The position numbers were made by a program, and so were the translations under genes. Below are positions 30,569-39,241 of a DNA stretch of 50,955 nucleotides, in pieces. This stretch comes from Oscillospiraceae bacterium (lineage in GTDB: Bacteria > Bacillota > Clostridia > Oscillospirales > Oscillospiraceae), in NCBI GenBank assembly GCA_020025575.1, contig JAHHRW010000013.1:1-50955 (forward strand), written 5' to 3'. Under the pieces are notes generated by a model, which was not told the origin of the DNA, did no database searches, and was given only the letters and a program-made list of their open reading frames with translations. Within the stretch, counting starts at the first letter, position 1. Each line of letters starts with the position of its first letter.

Positions 30569-32354
30569 GAAGAAAGTATGGCTGATTGCAGTGTCGGGAA
30601 CGCTGGCGGCGGCAGTGATCGTCGGCACATTGATGATATCTCGCAAACCTGCACCCATTGCGGTGTATCCATGGGACACCGTGGGTTACACGGATTTCTA
30701 TATGAACGGCGGCGAAAGCTCCGGAATTGTGGCCACGGATAAGGTTCAGACACTTTTTGTGTCAGAAACCCAGAAGGTGACACAGATACTGGTTCAGGAA
30801 GGGCAGCAGGTAAAAGAGGGAGATGTTCTCATTACCTATGATACAACACTGTCTGATCTGGCTCTGGAGCGTAAGGATCTGGATATCCAGCAAAAAGAGG
30901 TTACGTTGGATAATGCAAAGGTGGAGCTGGATCAGCTCAATGCCATGCAGCCCATGGTGGTTGCGCCTCCGCCTGAGACACAACCCAATCCAGAAAAAAT
31001 AGACCACACAAAATCCCCGGCAGATCCGCTGAAACTTGGGACGGTTTACGATGGAAATGGTAAGAGTGCAAAGACCCCCTTTTATTTCTGGCTGGGTCAG
31101 GGTGCGCAGATCGATGACGGAATGATTGCATATCTGATGGAACAGGCAGGAAACCCGGAAAGTTTGTATGTGGTGTTTCAGATTGCCCCTGAAGATAAGC
31201 CAAATACACCGTACCAGTATGAGAATGGACTGAAGTTCGTAAAGATTCAGAACATCGTTCCATCTGCCCCGAATCCGACGGAACCATCCAATCCCATGGA
31301 TCCGCTGCCCAGTGAATCAACAGAACCTGCGGAGACAACGGCACCAAATGAGACCACAGAACCCGTGGAGACAACGGAACCCACGGAGACAACAGCGCCA
31401 ACGGAGACAACAGAACCTGCGGAGACAACTGCGCCCAGCGAAACAACAGCTCCCGCAGAGACGACAGTGCCCGGTGAGACAACAGAGCCCACGGTGGCAC
31501 CTGACCCTGCGCTGCCGACCGCTCCGGCAGAGACAAAGCCTGTGTATGCCATGAGTTTCTTTGTACCCGGTATGGATGAGGAAATTGGGCAAGGGCCGGA
31601 TATCGACTGGAACTCCGGATATACAGAAGAAGAACTCAAGAGCTTGCGCAGAGAAAAAGCTGCCCAGATTAAACAGCTGGAAACCGATATTAAGATGGGC
31701 AAAGCAGAACTGAACATCATGAAGAAGGAGGCTGCTGATGATAAGGTCTGTGCAAAATTTGATGGAATTGTAACATCGGTTTTGGAGACAGACAGTGCAG
31801 TGGCATCGCAGCTGCCAGTTGTTAAGGTTAACGGTGGCGGCGGTTTCTACGTGGAGGGCAGCGTCGGAGAACTGGATCTGAATACCATTCAGGTTGGCCA
31901 GAAAGTCAGCGTAAACTCCTGGGAGAATGGACAGACCTATGAGGGGGAAATCGTTCAGATTGGGCAGTACCCCAGTACCGAACAGAATTACTACGGACCG
32001 GGTGCCATGAATCAAACCTATTATCCCTACCGGGTTTTTATCGATCAAAGTGCCGATTTGATGGAAGGGGCTTATGTAGGTCTGACCTATAAAGCGGAAC
32101 TTGCACAGGGCGGCTCTCTGAAAGTTCAGAATGCCTTCATTCGCCAGGATGGAAATCAAAGCTATGTGTATGTGCGCAATGAACAGGGCGTTCTGGAAAA
32201 GCGCCAGATTCAAGTAGGCGCGTCGGATGGTTTCTATACCCCGGTTTACAGCGGCGTGACAGAAACAGATATGTTTGCATTCCCCTATGGCAAGGACATT
32301 CGGGAAGGCGCACCTACATTTGAAGGATCCGATCAGGATCTTTACGGCGGTTAA
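30561..32354 (+). CDS. Second HlyD-like adaptor with a very large insertion
   Basis: A 597-residue adaptor with one N-terminal membrane anchor (KVWLIAVSGTLAAAVIVGTLMI). A lipoyl-like part (VTQILVQEGQQVKEGDVLITYD) leads to helix 1 of a coiled-coil hairpin (about 97-132); helix 2 does not return until about 356-393 (LKSLRREKAAQIKQLETDI). Between them lie about 220 residues: an unknown domain (GKSAKTPFYFWLGQGAQIDDGMI and onward) and nine tandem ETTxPx repeats. A beta-barrel and C-terminal membrane-proximal part follow. The ATG at 30561 has GGAAGGAGG 9 nt upstream and overlaps the ATPase stop. The insertion would sit at the tip of the hairpin, outside the cell. Confidence 0.85.
   Translation: MNKKKVWLIAVSGTLAAAVIVGTLMISRKPAPIAVYPWDTVGYTDFYMNGGESSGIVATDKVQTLFVSETQKVTQILVQEGQQVKEGDVLITYDTTLSDLALERKDLDIQQKEVTLDNAKVELDQLNAMQPMVVAPPPETQPNPEKIDHTKSPADPLKLGTVYDGNGKSAKTPFYFWLGQGAQIDDGMIAYLMEQAGNPESLYVVFQIAPEDKPNTPYQYENGLKFVKIQNIVPSAPNPTEPSNPMDPLPSESTEPAETTAPNETTEPVETTEPTETTAPTETTEPAETTAPSETTAPAETTVPGETTEPTVAPDPALPTAPAETKPVYAMSFFVPGMDEEIGQGPDIDWNSGYTEEELKSLRREKAAQIKQLETDIKMGKAELNIMKKEAADDKVCAKFDGIVTSVLETDSAVASQLPVVKVNGGGGFYVEGSVGELDLNTIQVGQKVSVNSWENGQTYEGEIVQIGQYPSTEQNYYGPGAMNQTYYPYRVFIDQSADLMEGAYVGLTYKAELAQGGSLKVQNAFIRQDGNQSYVYVRNEQGVLEKRQIQVGASDGFYTPVYSGVTETDMFAFPYGKDIREGAPTFEGSDQDLYGG
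31332..31493 (+). repeat. Nine tandem 18-nt repeats encoding ETTxPx
   Basis: Nine in-frame units of the form GAG-ACA-ACN-GNN-CCN-NNN encode Glu-Thr-Thr-(Ala/Glu/Val)-Pro-x at residues about 258-311 of the second adaptor. Third-position and last-codon changes show the array is not freshly expanded. Such Thr/Pro-rich stretches act as extended, often glycosylated linkers in surface proteins; copy number may vary between strains. Confidence 0.85.
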
Positions 32355-32366
32355 GGAGGGCAGAAT

Positions 32367-33662
32367 ATGGAAAATATAAGACTTGCCTTCCAGGGAATCT
32401 GGGGACACAAAATGCGCTCTGTGTTGACGATGCTTGGTATCATCATCGGCATTGCGGCGATTATTACCATAGTCTCCACCATCAAGGGAACAAACGAACA
32501 GATCAAGCAAAACCTGATTGGCTCCGGCAGTAACGTGGTTTCTGTACGGCTGTTTCAAGATGATTGGGAATACGATTTTACCTATAATCCATTGCCAGAA
32601 AACGTCCGGGTTATTGATGAACAGACCAGAATGAAACTGCAGGAGCTGGACAGCGTGTCTCAGGTATCCCTGTATACCAGCTACAATGGCGGTGATGCAG
32701 TCAGCGCAGGCACCAACATGTTCTCCGGTGAAATCTCTGGTATTGACAGATACTACATGGAAGTATACGGCTATATTGTCGGCTACGGCAGGAGCTTTAC
32801 CGCAAGCGATTTTGAGAATTATCGAAAAGTCGCTCTGGTGGATCAAAAGGCAGCTACTGCGCTGTTTGGTCTGGATTACCCTGTTGGGAAAGTGCTGGAA
32901 ATCAAGGGGGAACCCTTTACGGTTGTTGGCGTTGTGGAACAGAACAGTAGCTTTCAGCCTACGATCAATTCCTATCAGGATTATCATATGTATGCAGACA
33001 CCTCTGCCGGCAGGGTGTTTATCCCCGGTTCTGTGTGGCCTGTGGTATTTCAGTTTGACCAGCCCCAGAATGTTGCGGTGAAGGCAAACAGCACAGACGA
33101 TATGACCAAAGCCGGTCAGTCTGTGGCAGAATTCCTGAATCAGACACAGATTATTTCTTCGACTGCTTTTAATAGCGAAGAAACGGAAGGAAATACAGAT
33201 ACTTCCAGAGGTGGAGTGACCTACCGGAGTCAGGATCTGCTGCAGCAGGCACAACAGCTGCAGGAAATGAGCAGCTCTACAAATCAGCAGCTGATTTGGA
33301 TTGCAAGTATTTCCCTCTTGGTCGGCGGCATCGGTGTTATGAACATCATGCTGGTTTCTGTAACGGAGCGTACCAGTGAAATCGGTCTGAAGAAGGCATT
33401 GGGTGCGAAGAAAAAGCGGATTCGCCGCCAATTCTTGACGGAGGCATCGGTGCTGACCAGTCTGGGCGGTGTTGTTGGTGTGATTCTGGGTGTTGTGTTG
33501 GCCCAGGTGATCTCGTTCTATAATCAGATTCCTGTTGCAATTTCTGTGCCCGCGATCGTAATTAGCGTGGTATTCTCCATGGTGATCGGTATTATCTTCG
33601 GATTGCTGCCAGCTATGAAAGCGGCAAATCTGAACCCGATTGAGGCATTGCGCCGGGAGTGA
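32367..33662 (+). CDS. MacB-like ABC transporter permease (FtsX type)
   Basis: A 431-residue permease with one N-terminal membrane helix (RSVLTMLGIIIGIAAIITIVSTI), a large extracytoplasmic MacB periplasmic-core-like domain (about 50-290) and three C-terminal helices. The FtsX stretch VGGIGVMNIMLVSVTERTSEIGLKKALGA is typical of MacB, as is the end NPIEALR. It completes the exporter begun at 28492. TAAGGAGG lies 8 nt before the start. In monoderm bacteria these systems export peptides or resist antimicrobials; no outer-membrane channel is expected. Confidence 0.93.
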   Translation: MENIRLAFQGIWGHKMRSVLTMLGIIIGIAAIITIVSTIKGTNEQIKQNLIGSGSNVVSVRLFQDDWEYDFTYNPLPENVRVIDEQTRMKLQELDSVSQVSLYTSYNGGDAVSAGTNMFSGEISGIDRYYMEVYGYIVGYGRSFTASDFENYRKVALVDQKAATALFGLDYPVGKVLEIKGEPFTVVGVVEQNSSFQPTINSYQDYHMYADTSAGRVFIPGSVWPVVFQFDQPQNVAVKANSTDDMTKAGQSVAEFLNQTQIISSTAFNSEETEGNTDTSRGGVTYRSQDLLQQAQQLQEMSSSTNQQLIWIASISLLVGGIGVMNIMLVSVTERTSEIGLKKALGAKKKRIRRQFLTEASVLTSLGGVVGVILGVVLAQVISFYNQIPVAISVPAIVISVVFSMVIGIIFGLLPAMKAANLNPIEALRRE

Positions 33663-33665
33663 TAA

Positions 33666-33697
33666 AAAAAGGATGTACCCATGGGTACATCCTTTTT
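33666..33697 (+). terminator. Terminator of the ABC exporter operon
   Basis: Perfect 15-bp arms AAAAAGGATGTACCC and GGGTACATCCTTTTT with a 2-base gap. It starts four bases after the permease stop. Confidence 0.9.
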
Positions 33698-33787
33698 ACT
33701 TGTTTTGAACGGAGAAATTTGATATATTTAGCTGAATAATCTGCAAAAGATTGCAAAAAATTGCATTATTTTCGGGAATAATAACAG

Positions 33788-33816
33788 TTGTAAATAGAAA
33801 AATCATCATGTATAAT
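33788..33816 (+). promoter_or_regulatory. Promoter of murC
   Basis: TTGTAA, 17 nt, TATAAT. The inferred start leaves a 20-40 base leader before murC. Confidence 0.7.
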
Positions 33817-33860
33817 ATATAAGCTATTTTTTAGAGTTAACGATGGGGGTTTATCCTTTT

Positions 33861-35222
33861 ATGATAGTTCGAAATCAAAAATTAAACCAGTACCTGAAAC
33901 CCGGTAAGCGGGTACATCTGGTGGGGATCGGTGGTGTTTCCATGCGTCCCTTGGGCCTGGTACTTCAGGGAATGGGAATTACGGTTACCGGTTCTGATAT
34001 GAATTCTTCTGTTTCCACCGATGAACTGATTGCCCATGGAATTGATGTAGCCATCGGCCATAGATCAGAGAATATCAAGGGTGCTGACTGCGTCATTCGT
34101 ACCGCAGCAGCCCACAATGACAATCCGGAAATTGCTGCAGCTCGTGCCGCGGGGATTCCTGTCTTTGAACGTGCTCAGGCTTGGGGCATGATTATGCGCG
34201 GATATAAAAACGCTGTGTGCATTTCCGGAACTCACGGAAAGACCACGACCACTTCTATGGTGACGCATATCCTCATGGAAGCACAGGTGGACCCCACGGT
34301 CATGATTGGCGGATACCTGCCCATGCTCCATGCGGGACACCGGGTGGGCAATGGTGACACCATTGTCATGGAAAGCTGTGAGTATTGTGACTCCTTCCTG
34401 AATTTCTATCCCACCTTGGCTGTCGTGCTGAATATCGAGGCGGATCATCTGGATTATTTCAAGGATTTGATGGCGGTCGAAAAAAGTTTCCATGATTTTG
34501 CAAATCTTGCGACGAAGGGAATTATAGCCAACGGCGATGACCATAATACCATGGAAGCGCTGGAAGGAATGGATGTGATTACCTTCGGCATAGATGCGCA
34601 CAATCGGATTCATGCAGCCAATATTTCTGCAGACTGGAGTAAGTTCGATGTCATTTGTGATGATGAGTTCTACTGTCATCTGGAGTTAAAAGTGGTGGGT
34701 AGGCACAATACCTGCAATGCGCTGGCAGCTGCAGCGTCAGCCTGGATGCTGGGAATCCCCGGCGAGTATGTGGAAAGAGGCTTGGCAAGCTTTACCGGAG
34801 CGGGCCGGAGAATGGAGTTTAAGGGGAACTTTTCTGGAGCAGATGTGTACGACGACTATGCTCATCACCCCGGGGAACTGGCTGCGACCATCGATGCAGT
34901 GGCGACCATGGGATATCAGCGTGTGGTTCTGGCGTTCCAGCCACATACCTACACAAGAACAAAGGCACTGTTTGATGACTTCATTCGGGAACTTCGCCGT
35001 GTGGATCAGGTGGTTCTGGCAGAAATCTATGCAGCACGTGAGCGGAATACCATTGGGATTTCTTCCCGGGATTTGGCAAAAGAGATTCCCGGGAGTGTCT
35101 ATTGTGAGACGCTGCCGGAGGTAACGGAGTATCTTAAGAATACCGCTCGTCCCGGTGATGTGATATTGACGGTGGGTGCCGGAGACATCTACCGCGCCGG
35201 GGAGGCACTGTTCACGGAGTAA
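33861..35222 (+). CDS. murC: UDP-N-acetylmuramate-L-alanine ligase
   Basis: The cytosolic ligase that adds L-Ala to UDP-MurNAc. The N-terminal Rossmann motif VHLVGIGGVSM, the P-loop CISGTHGKTTTTSMV (about 112-126), ADHLDYFKD and the C-terminal YDDYAHHPGE and AFQPHTYTRTK are all present. Length (453 residues) is normal. Two starts are possible: ATG at 33843 without a site, or ATG at 33861 with GGGGG 11 nt upstream; I prefer 33861. One variation is seen: VGIGGVSMRP where many MurC have GIGGIGMSG. It is monocistronic, ending at a hairpin shared with the convergent gene. Confidence 0.93.
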   Translation: MIVRNQKLNQYLKPGKRVHLVGIGGVSMRPLGLVLQGMGITVTGSDMNSSVSTDELIAHGIDVAIGHRSENIKGADCVIRTAAAHNDNPEIAAARAAGIPVFERAQAWGMIMRGYKNAVCISGTHGKTTTTSMVTHILMEAQVDPTVMIGGYLPMLHAGHRVGNGDTIVMESCEYCDSFLNFYPTLAVVLNIEADHLDYFKDLMAVEKSFHDFANLATKGIIANGDDHNTMEALEGMDVITFGIDAHNRIHAANISADWSKFDVICDDEFYCHLELKVVGRHNTCNALAAAASAWMLGIPGEYVERGLASFTGAGRRMEFKGNFSGADVYDDYAHHPGELAATIDAVATMGYQRVVLAFQPHTYTRTKALFDDFIRELRRVDQVVLAEIYAARERNTIGISSRDLAKEIPGSVYCETLPEVTEYLKNTARPGDVILTVGAGDIYRAGEALFTE

Positions 35223-35226
35223 AACA

Positions 35227-35259
35227 GAATGGCTCGTTGCGGATTGCAGCGAGCCATTC
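35227..35259. terminator. Hairpin between convergent murC and the unknown gene
   Basis: Arms GAATGGCTCG (35227-35236) and CGAGCCATTC (35250-35259), extended inside by TGC/GCA. The T-runs on both sides are poor, but the position between two convergent stops supports a terminator role. Confidence 0.6.
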
Positions 35260-35264
35260 AAGCT

Positions 35265-35675
35265 TTACCTGTCTTCCAAGATCAATCGATCTACGCCATT
35301 ACAGCGGAATTCTTCCATATAGCTGCTCATTTTCTCAAGAAAATCGTTGTAGATCTCTGGTGTGATGTCCTGGTAGTACAAGTCCCGGCGGGACAGTTCT
35401 TCTGCGAGAATCTCGTAAAAGACTGCATCTTCATAGTATGCGATGGCCTCGTGAATCCCGCCATCGATAAATGCATGGGAAGGAACGTCTTCTCCGTTAG
35501 CGGTTTCGACAAGTGCCTGCATTTTTGTGTCCTGACACAAGCCGAAGAGTTTGCTTTCTATATGGTCGTAGTCGGCGAAACGATCCTCTCCTCGGGTAGA
35601 GTTCAGAATCCAGTTTCCGATATAGACCAGATCCAGCAGGCGCCGGAATTCCATTGCAGTCAAATCAATATGCAT
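35265..35675 (-). CDS. Unknown protein between murC and ddl
   Basis: A 136-residue acidic, mostly helical soluble protein: LTAMEFRRLLDLVYIGNWILNSTR near the start, a GED-rich middle, and a C-terminal helix LEKMSSYMEEFRCNG. I do not recognise a catalytic motif. A good AAGGAGG precedes the ATG at 35675, and a promoter-like CTGGCA-17-TATAAT lies on the minus strand at 35709-35737, so it looks like a real, independently transcribed gene. Function not assigned. Confidence 0.72.
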   Translation of the reverse strand: MHIDLTAMEFRRLLDLVYIGNWILNSTRGEDRFADYDHIESKLFGLCQDTKMQALVETANGEDVPSHAFIDGGIHEAIAYYEDAVFYEILAEELSRRDLYYQDITPEIYNDFLEKMSSYMEEFRCNGVDRLILEDR

Positions 35676-35757
35676 TGTACACCCTCCTTTTTAGGGTAAA
35701 GTGATTCCATTATAGCAGTAAATTCATAAAATGCCAGAGGGAAAATGTAAAAAATAC

Positions 35758-35786
35758 TTGTTTTTTTCTCTGGTATAACATATAGT
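35758..35786 (+). promoter_or_regulatory. Probable promoter of ddl
   Basis: TTGTTT, 17 nt, TATAGT, about 45 bases before the ddl start. Confidence 0.5.
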
Positions 35787-35834
35787 AGATAACAATTAAC
35801 ATCAAATATACACTCTAAAGTGAGGGTTATGGAT

Positions 35835-36905
35835 ATGAAGAAATTAAGTGTTTGCATTTTGTTCGGTGGTATGAGCCCGGAACATGAGGTCTCTTTGCGC
35901 AGCGCAGAGTCTGTGCTGAACAACATCGACACGGAAAAGTATAATATATTCCCGGTTGGTATTACCCGCAAAGGTGACTGGATTCTGTTTACCGGCACCG
36001 ATTATACCATGCTGTCCAGCGGAGAGTGGGAAACGTTTGAAGGCAATCGTCGGGCTGCAATCTCTCCGGTTCGTGGACAGGGACTGCTGAGCTTTGAGGG
36101 CGATTGCGTGGTCCGTGAGCATATTGATGTGGTGTTCCCGGTTCTCCACGGTGAAAACGGCGAAGACGGCGCGATGCAGGGCTTGCTGCAGCTGGCGGGA
36201 ATCCCCTATGTGGGACCTCATGTGGCTGCATCCGCAGTATCTATGGATAAGACCCTGACCAAGCTTGTGATGGATCAGGCTCAAATTCCGCAGGCTGCAT
36301 GGCATCTGGTTCGCGCAATAGAGTTGGAAAATCGTATGGATCGGGTGCTGGATACCATTGAGCAGCGCTTTGAATACCCAGTATTTGTCAAGCCCGCAGG
36401 CACCGGATCTTCTGTGGGGGTTTCCAAGGCTCGGGATCGTGAGGAGCTGAAGAAGGCTCTAACCGATGCGGCTGTTTATGATGATAAGATTCTGGTGGAA
36501 GAGTTTATCCATGGCAGAGAGATCGAGGTGGCGGTTATGGGCAACGACAGCCCCGTTGCATCGGTTTGCGGTGAAATTGACTCCGGTGCTGAATTTTATG
36601 ACTATGAAGCGAAATATATCACAGATACCTCTACGGCATATATTCCTGCCCGGATTGATGAAGAAGTAGCAGAGCAGGTTCGTGAATGGGCTGTGAAAGC
36701 ATACACAGCACTGGGATGCCAAGGCTTGAGCCGTGTGGATTTCTTTGTGACCTTTGAAGAGAACAAAGTGGTTTTCAATGAAATTAACACCCTGCCCGGC
36801 TTTACTTCCATCTCCATGTATCCCAAGCTGTTCGCTGCCAGCGGAATCCCCTACGGTCAGCTGCTCGATAGTTTACTGGAGCTTGCCATGGAGGCGGCCA
36901 AATGA
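35835..36905 (+). CDS. ddl: D-alanine-D-alanine ligase
   Basis: A 356-residue ATP-grasp enzyme that makes D-Ala-D-Ala for peptidoglycan. The N-terminal CILFGGMSPEHEVSLRSAESV, the VFPVLHGENGEDGAMQGLLQLAGIPYVG stretch, the ATP-grasp FVKPAGTGSSVGVSKA and the C-terminal VVFNEINTLPGFT are intact. Whether it makes D-Ala-D-Ala rather than D-Ala-D-Ser cannot be read with certainty, though the omega-loop EIDSGAEFYDYEAKYI looks like standard Ddl. The start is placed at 35835 because GAGGG then lies 8 nt upstream. The next gene overlaps by 4 bases. Confidence 0.94.
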   Translation: MKKLSVCILFGGMSPEHEVSLRSAESVLNNIDTEKYNIFPVGITRKGDWILFTGTDYTMLSSGEWETFEGNRRAAISPVRGQGLLSFEGDCVVREHIDVVFPVLHGENGEDGAMQGLLQLAGIPYVGPHVAASAVSMDKTLTKLVMDQAQIPQAAWHLVRAIELENRMDRVLDTIEQRFEYPVFVKPAGTGSSVGVSKARDREELKKALTDAAVYDDKILVEEFIHGREIEVAVMGNDSPVASVCGEIDSGAEFYDYEAKYITDTSTAYIPARIDEEVAEQVREWAVKAYTALGCQGLSRVDFFVTFEENKVVFNEINTLPGFTSISMYPKLFAASGIPYGQLLDSLLELAMEAAK

Positions 36906-37333
36906 GTCAGATTCCTGTGATGCTCAGCATCCGCAGCAGCCAGAACTATGAAGGCCAGGAGCCAGATGTTATTGAACTGGTAACAGAGGGGTTTTTGGAT
37001 CACAAGAAGGATGTATGGGAAATCAGCTACGAAGAGAGTGATTTGACCGGATTGGAAGGTGTGACTACCACCTTCCGCCTGAGCAAACGCGGGGCAACAT
37101 TGCGCCGCACCGGGCGGCTCCAGTCCCGAATGATTTTTCAGGAAGGTGTCCGTCACGAGTCACTGTATCAGGTGGAGTTCGGTGCACTGATGATTTCTGT
37201 CCTGACCCAGAAGATCCGTTATGACATCACGGAGCAGGGGGGCAAGGTGGATATCGTCTATGGTATCGAGATCGAACAGTCCTCTGTTGGCAAGGTGGAC
37301 TATCATCTGGAAATCAAGCCCATTGAATGCTAA
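36902..37333 (+). CDS. DUF1934 (YwiB-like) beta-barrel protein
   Basis: A 143-residue protein of the DUF1934 family, a calycin-like small barrel of unknown role found in Firmicutes. Visible features are VMLSIRSSQNYEGQEPDVIELVTEG at the start and repeated beta strands (DVWEISYEES, TTTFRLSKRGATLRRTG, VDIVYGIEIEQSSVGKVDYHLEIKP). It is coupled to ddl by an ATGA overlap. No enzymatic motif is present. Confidence 0.85.
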   Translation: MSQIPVMLSIRSSQNYEGQEPDVIELVTEGFLDHKKDVWEISYEESDLTGLEGVTTTFRLSKRGATLRRTGRLQSRMIFQEGVRHESLYQVEFGALMISVLTQKIRYDITEQGGKVDIVYGIEIEQSSVGKVDYHLEIKPIEC

Positions 37334-37364
37334 AAAATACCGCTCCAAACGGAGCGGTATTTTT
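37333..37364. terminator. Terminator between the DUF1934 gene and thrS
   Basis: Arms ATACCGCTCC and GGAGCGGTAT around an AAAC loop, with A-run and T-run flanks. It serves the plus-strand ddl operon and the convergent thrS. Confidence 0.9.
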
Positions 37365-37373
37365 GTATATGGA

Positions 37374-39170
37374 TTACAGTTCCTTATTCTTGGTGGCGAT
37401 TTCCATCAGGCACTTAGCCAGGAACTCGTCGGGGGTCATGGCACCCAGATCGTCGCCCTTGCGAGTACGGACGGAAACAGTGCCGTTTTCCATATCCCGG
37501 TCACCAACGACCAGCATATAAGGAGTTTTCTGCATCTGAGCCTCACGGATCTTGTAGCCCAGTTTCTCGGAACGATAGTCACCCTCAGCACGGATGCCGG
37601 CATCCTGCAGTTTCTGGACAAGACCCTTTGCATATTCGTGAGCACGGTCGGTAATGGGCATGACCTTGACCTGCGTGCCCATTAGCCACAGGGGCAGAGC
37701 ACCAGCATACTTCTCAATCAGCAGTGCCAGAGTACGCTCGTAGCAGCCCATGGAGGTGCGGTGGATGATATAGGGAGTCTTCTTCTGACCGTCAGAGTCG
37801 GTGTATTCCATGCCGAACTTCTCAGCCAGCAGCATATCGATCTGAATGGTAATCAGGGTGTCTTCCTTGCCAAAGACATTCTTAATCTGAATATCCAGCT
37901 TGGGGCCGTAGAAAGCAGCCTCGTCGACACCGACTTCGTAGTTCACGCCCAGGTCGTCCAGAATGGTCTTCATGGTTTGCTGTGCCAGATCCCATTGCTC
38001 GGCGGTGCCTTCGTACTTAATACCTGCCTTTGCAGGATCCCACTGGCTGAAACGGAAGGAGCAATCTTCCTTCAGACCCAGAGTTTCCATGCAATAGTTG
38101 GCAAGATCCAAACAGTTCTTGAACTCCTCTTCCAGCTGATCCGGACGCAGAACGATGTGGCCTTCGGAGATGGTGAACTGACGAACACGGATCAGACCGT
38201 GCATTTCGCCGGAATCCTCGTTGCGGAACAGGGTGGAAGTTTCGCCCAAGCGCATGGGCAGATCACGGTAGGAGCGTGCCTTGTTCAGGTAAACCTGATA
38301 CTGGAAGGGGCAGGTCATGGGACGCAGTGCAAAACATTCCTTTGTCTCATCATAGGGATCGCCCAGAACGAACATTCCATCCAGGTAGTGGTCCCAGTGA
38401 CCGGAAATCTTATACAGATCGCTCTTTGCCATCAGGGGCGTCTTGGTCAGGATATAACCGCGTTTCTGCTCTTCGTCCTCAATCCAGCGCTGCAGCAGCT
38501 GAATGGCTCTTGCACCGTTGGGCAGCATGATGGGCAGACCCTGGCCGATACTCTCCACGGTGGTGAAGTAATCCAGCTCGCGACCCAGCTTGTTGTGGTC
38601 ACGCTTGCGAGCCTCTTCCTGCTTGCGCAGGTATTCGTCCAGCTCGTCCTTCTTGGGGAAGGCAATGCCGTAAATTCTCTGGAGCATCTTCCGGTTGGAG
38701 TCACCTCTCCAGTATGCACCACAGCTCTGGGTCAGCTTGATGGCGTTGCCCTTGATGCGGCCGGTGGAGTCCAGATGGGGGCCGGCACACAGATCGGTGA
38801 ATTCGCCCTGCGTATAGAAGGAGATGACAGCATCCTCGGGCAGGTCTTCAATGAGCTCTACCTTATAAGGCTCGTTGTGCTCCTGCATATAGGCAATGGC
38901 CTCTGCACGGGGCTTTTCGCTGCGCTCCAGATGGATGCGCTCCTTGCAGATCTTCTTCATCTCGCCCTCAATCTGAGTCAGGTGCTCAGGGGTAAAGGCA
39001 AAGGGGGCGTCGAAATCATAGTACCAGCCTTCATCAATAGCGGGGCCGATTGCGAGCTGGACTTCCGGCCACAGGCGCTTGACAGCCTGAGCCATCACAT
39101 GGGAACAGGTGTGCCAATAGGTCTTGCGGTATTCGGGATTCTCAAAGGTGTAGATGTTTTCTTCTGACAT
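37374..39170 (-). CDS. thrS: Threonyl-tRNA synthetase lacking the TGS domain
   Basis: A 598-residue class II synthetase. It begins almost at the editing (HxxxH) domain, YWHTCSHVMAQAVKRLWP, with DLCAGPHL further on. The catalytic core has ALRPMTCPFQYQVY and RVRQFTISEGHI, and the anticodon-binding domain contains VKVMPITDRAHEYA. The N-terminal TGS domain of about 60 residues found in standard ThrRS is absent, a form known in some Clostridia. The start at 39170 is well placed after AAGGAGG, so the shortness is not a start error. A T-box leader controls it. Confidence 0.95.
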   Translation of the reverse strand: MSEENIYTFENPEYRKTYWHTCSHVMAQAVKRLWPEVQLAIGPAIDEGWYYDFDAPFAFTPEHLTQIEGEMKKICKERIHLERSEKPRAEAIAYMQEHNEPYKVELIEDLPEDAVISFYTQGEFTDLCAGPHLDSTGRIKGNAIKLTQSCGAYWRGDSNRKMLQRIYGIAFPKKDELDEYLRKQEEARKRDHNKLGRELDYFTTVESIGQGLPIMLPNGARAIQLLQRWIEDEEQKRGYILTKTPLMAKSDLYKISGHWDHYLDGMFVLGDPYDETKECFALRPMTCPFQYQVYLNKARSYRDLPMRLGETSTLFRNEDSGEMHGLIRVRQFTISEGHIVLRPDQLEEEFKNCLDLANYCMETLGLKEDCSFRFSQWDPAKAGIKYEGTAEQWDLAQQTMKTILDDLGVNYEVGVDEAAFYGPKLDIQIKNVFGKEDTLITIQIDMLLAEKFGMEYTDSDGQKKTPYIIHRTSMGCYERTLALLIEKYAGALPLWLMGTQVKVMPITDRAHEYAKGLVQKLQDAGIRAEGDYRSEKLGYKIREAQMQKTPYMLVVGDRDMENGTVSVRTRKGDDLGAMTPDEFLAKCLMEIATKNKEL

Positions 39171-39204
39171 GGTTGTTACCTCCTTTTATATTGGGGTAGG
39201 AAAA

Positions 39205-39241
39205 ACAGAAATCCCACCCCTGAAAGAATCAGGGGTGGGAT
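39205..39241 (-). terminator. Terminator of the thrS T-box leader
   Basis: On the minus strand, arms ATCCCACCCCTGA and TCAGGGGTGGGAT (39229-39241 and 39211-39223) are followed by TTCTGTTTTT. It is the regulated terminator before thrS. Confidence 0.85.

Noticed and set aside
31317..33431. A long minus-strand open frame (about 700 codons) opposite the second adaptor and permease
   Set aside because: It is antisense to two genes with clear domains and good ribosome sites, and its translation is His/Cys/Leu-rich nonsense without family features.
37761..39167. A 468-codon plus-strand frame opposite thrS
   Set aside because: It mirrors thrS codon use, has no recognisable domain, and thrS is certain.
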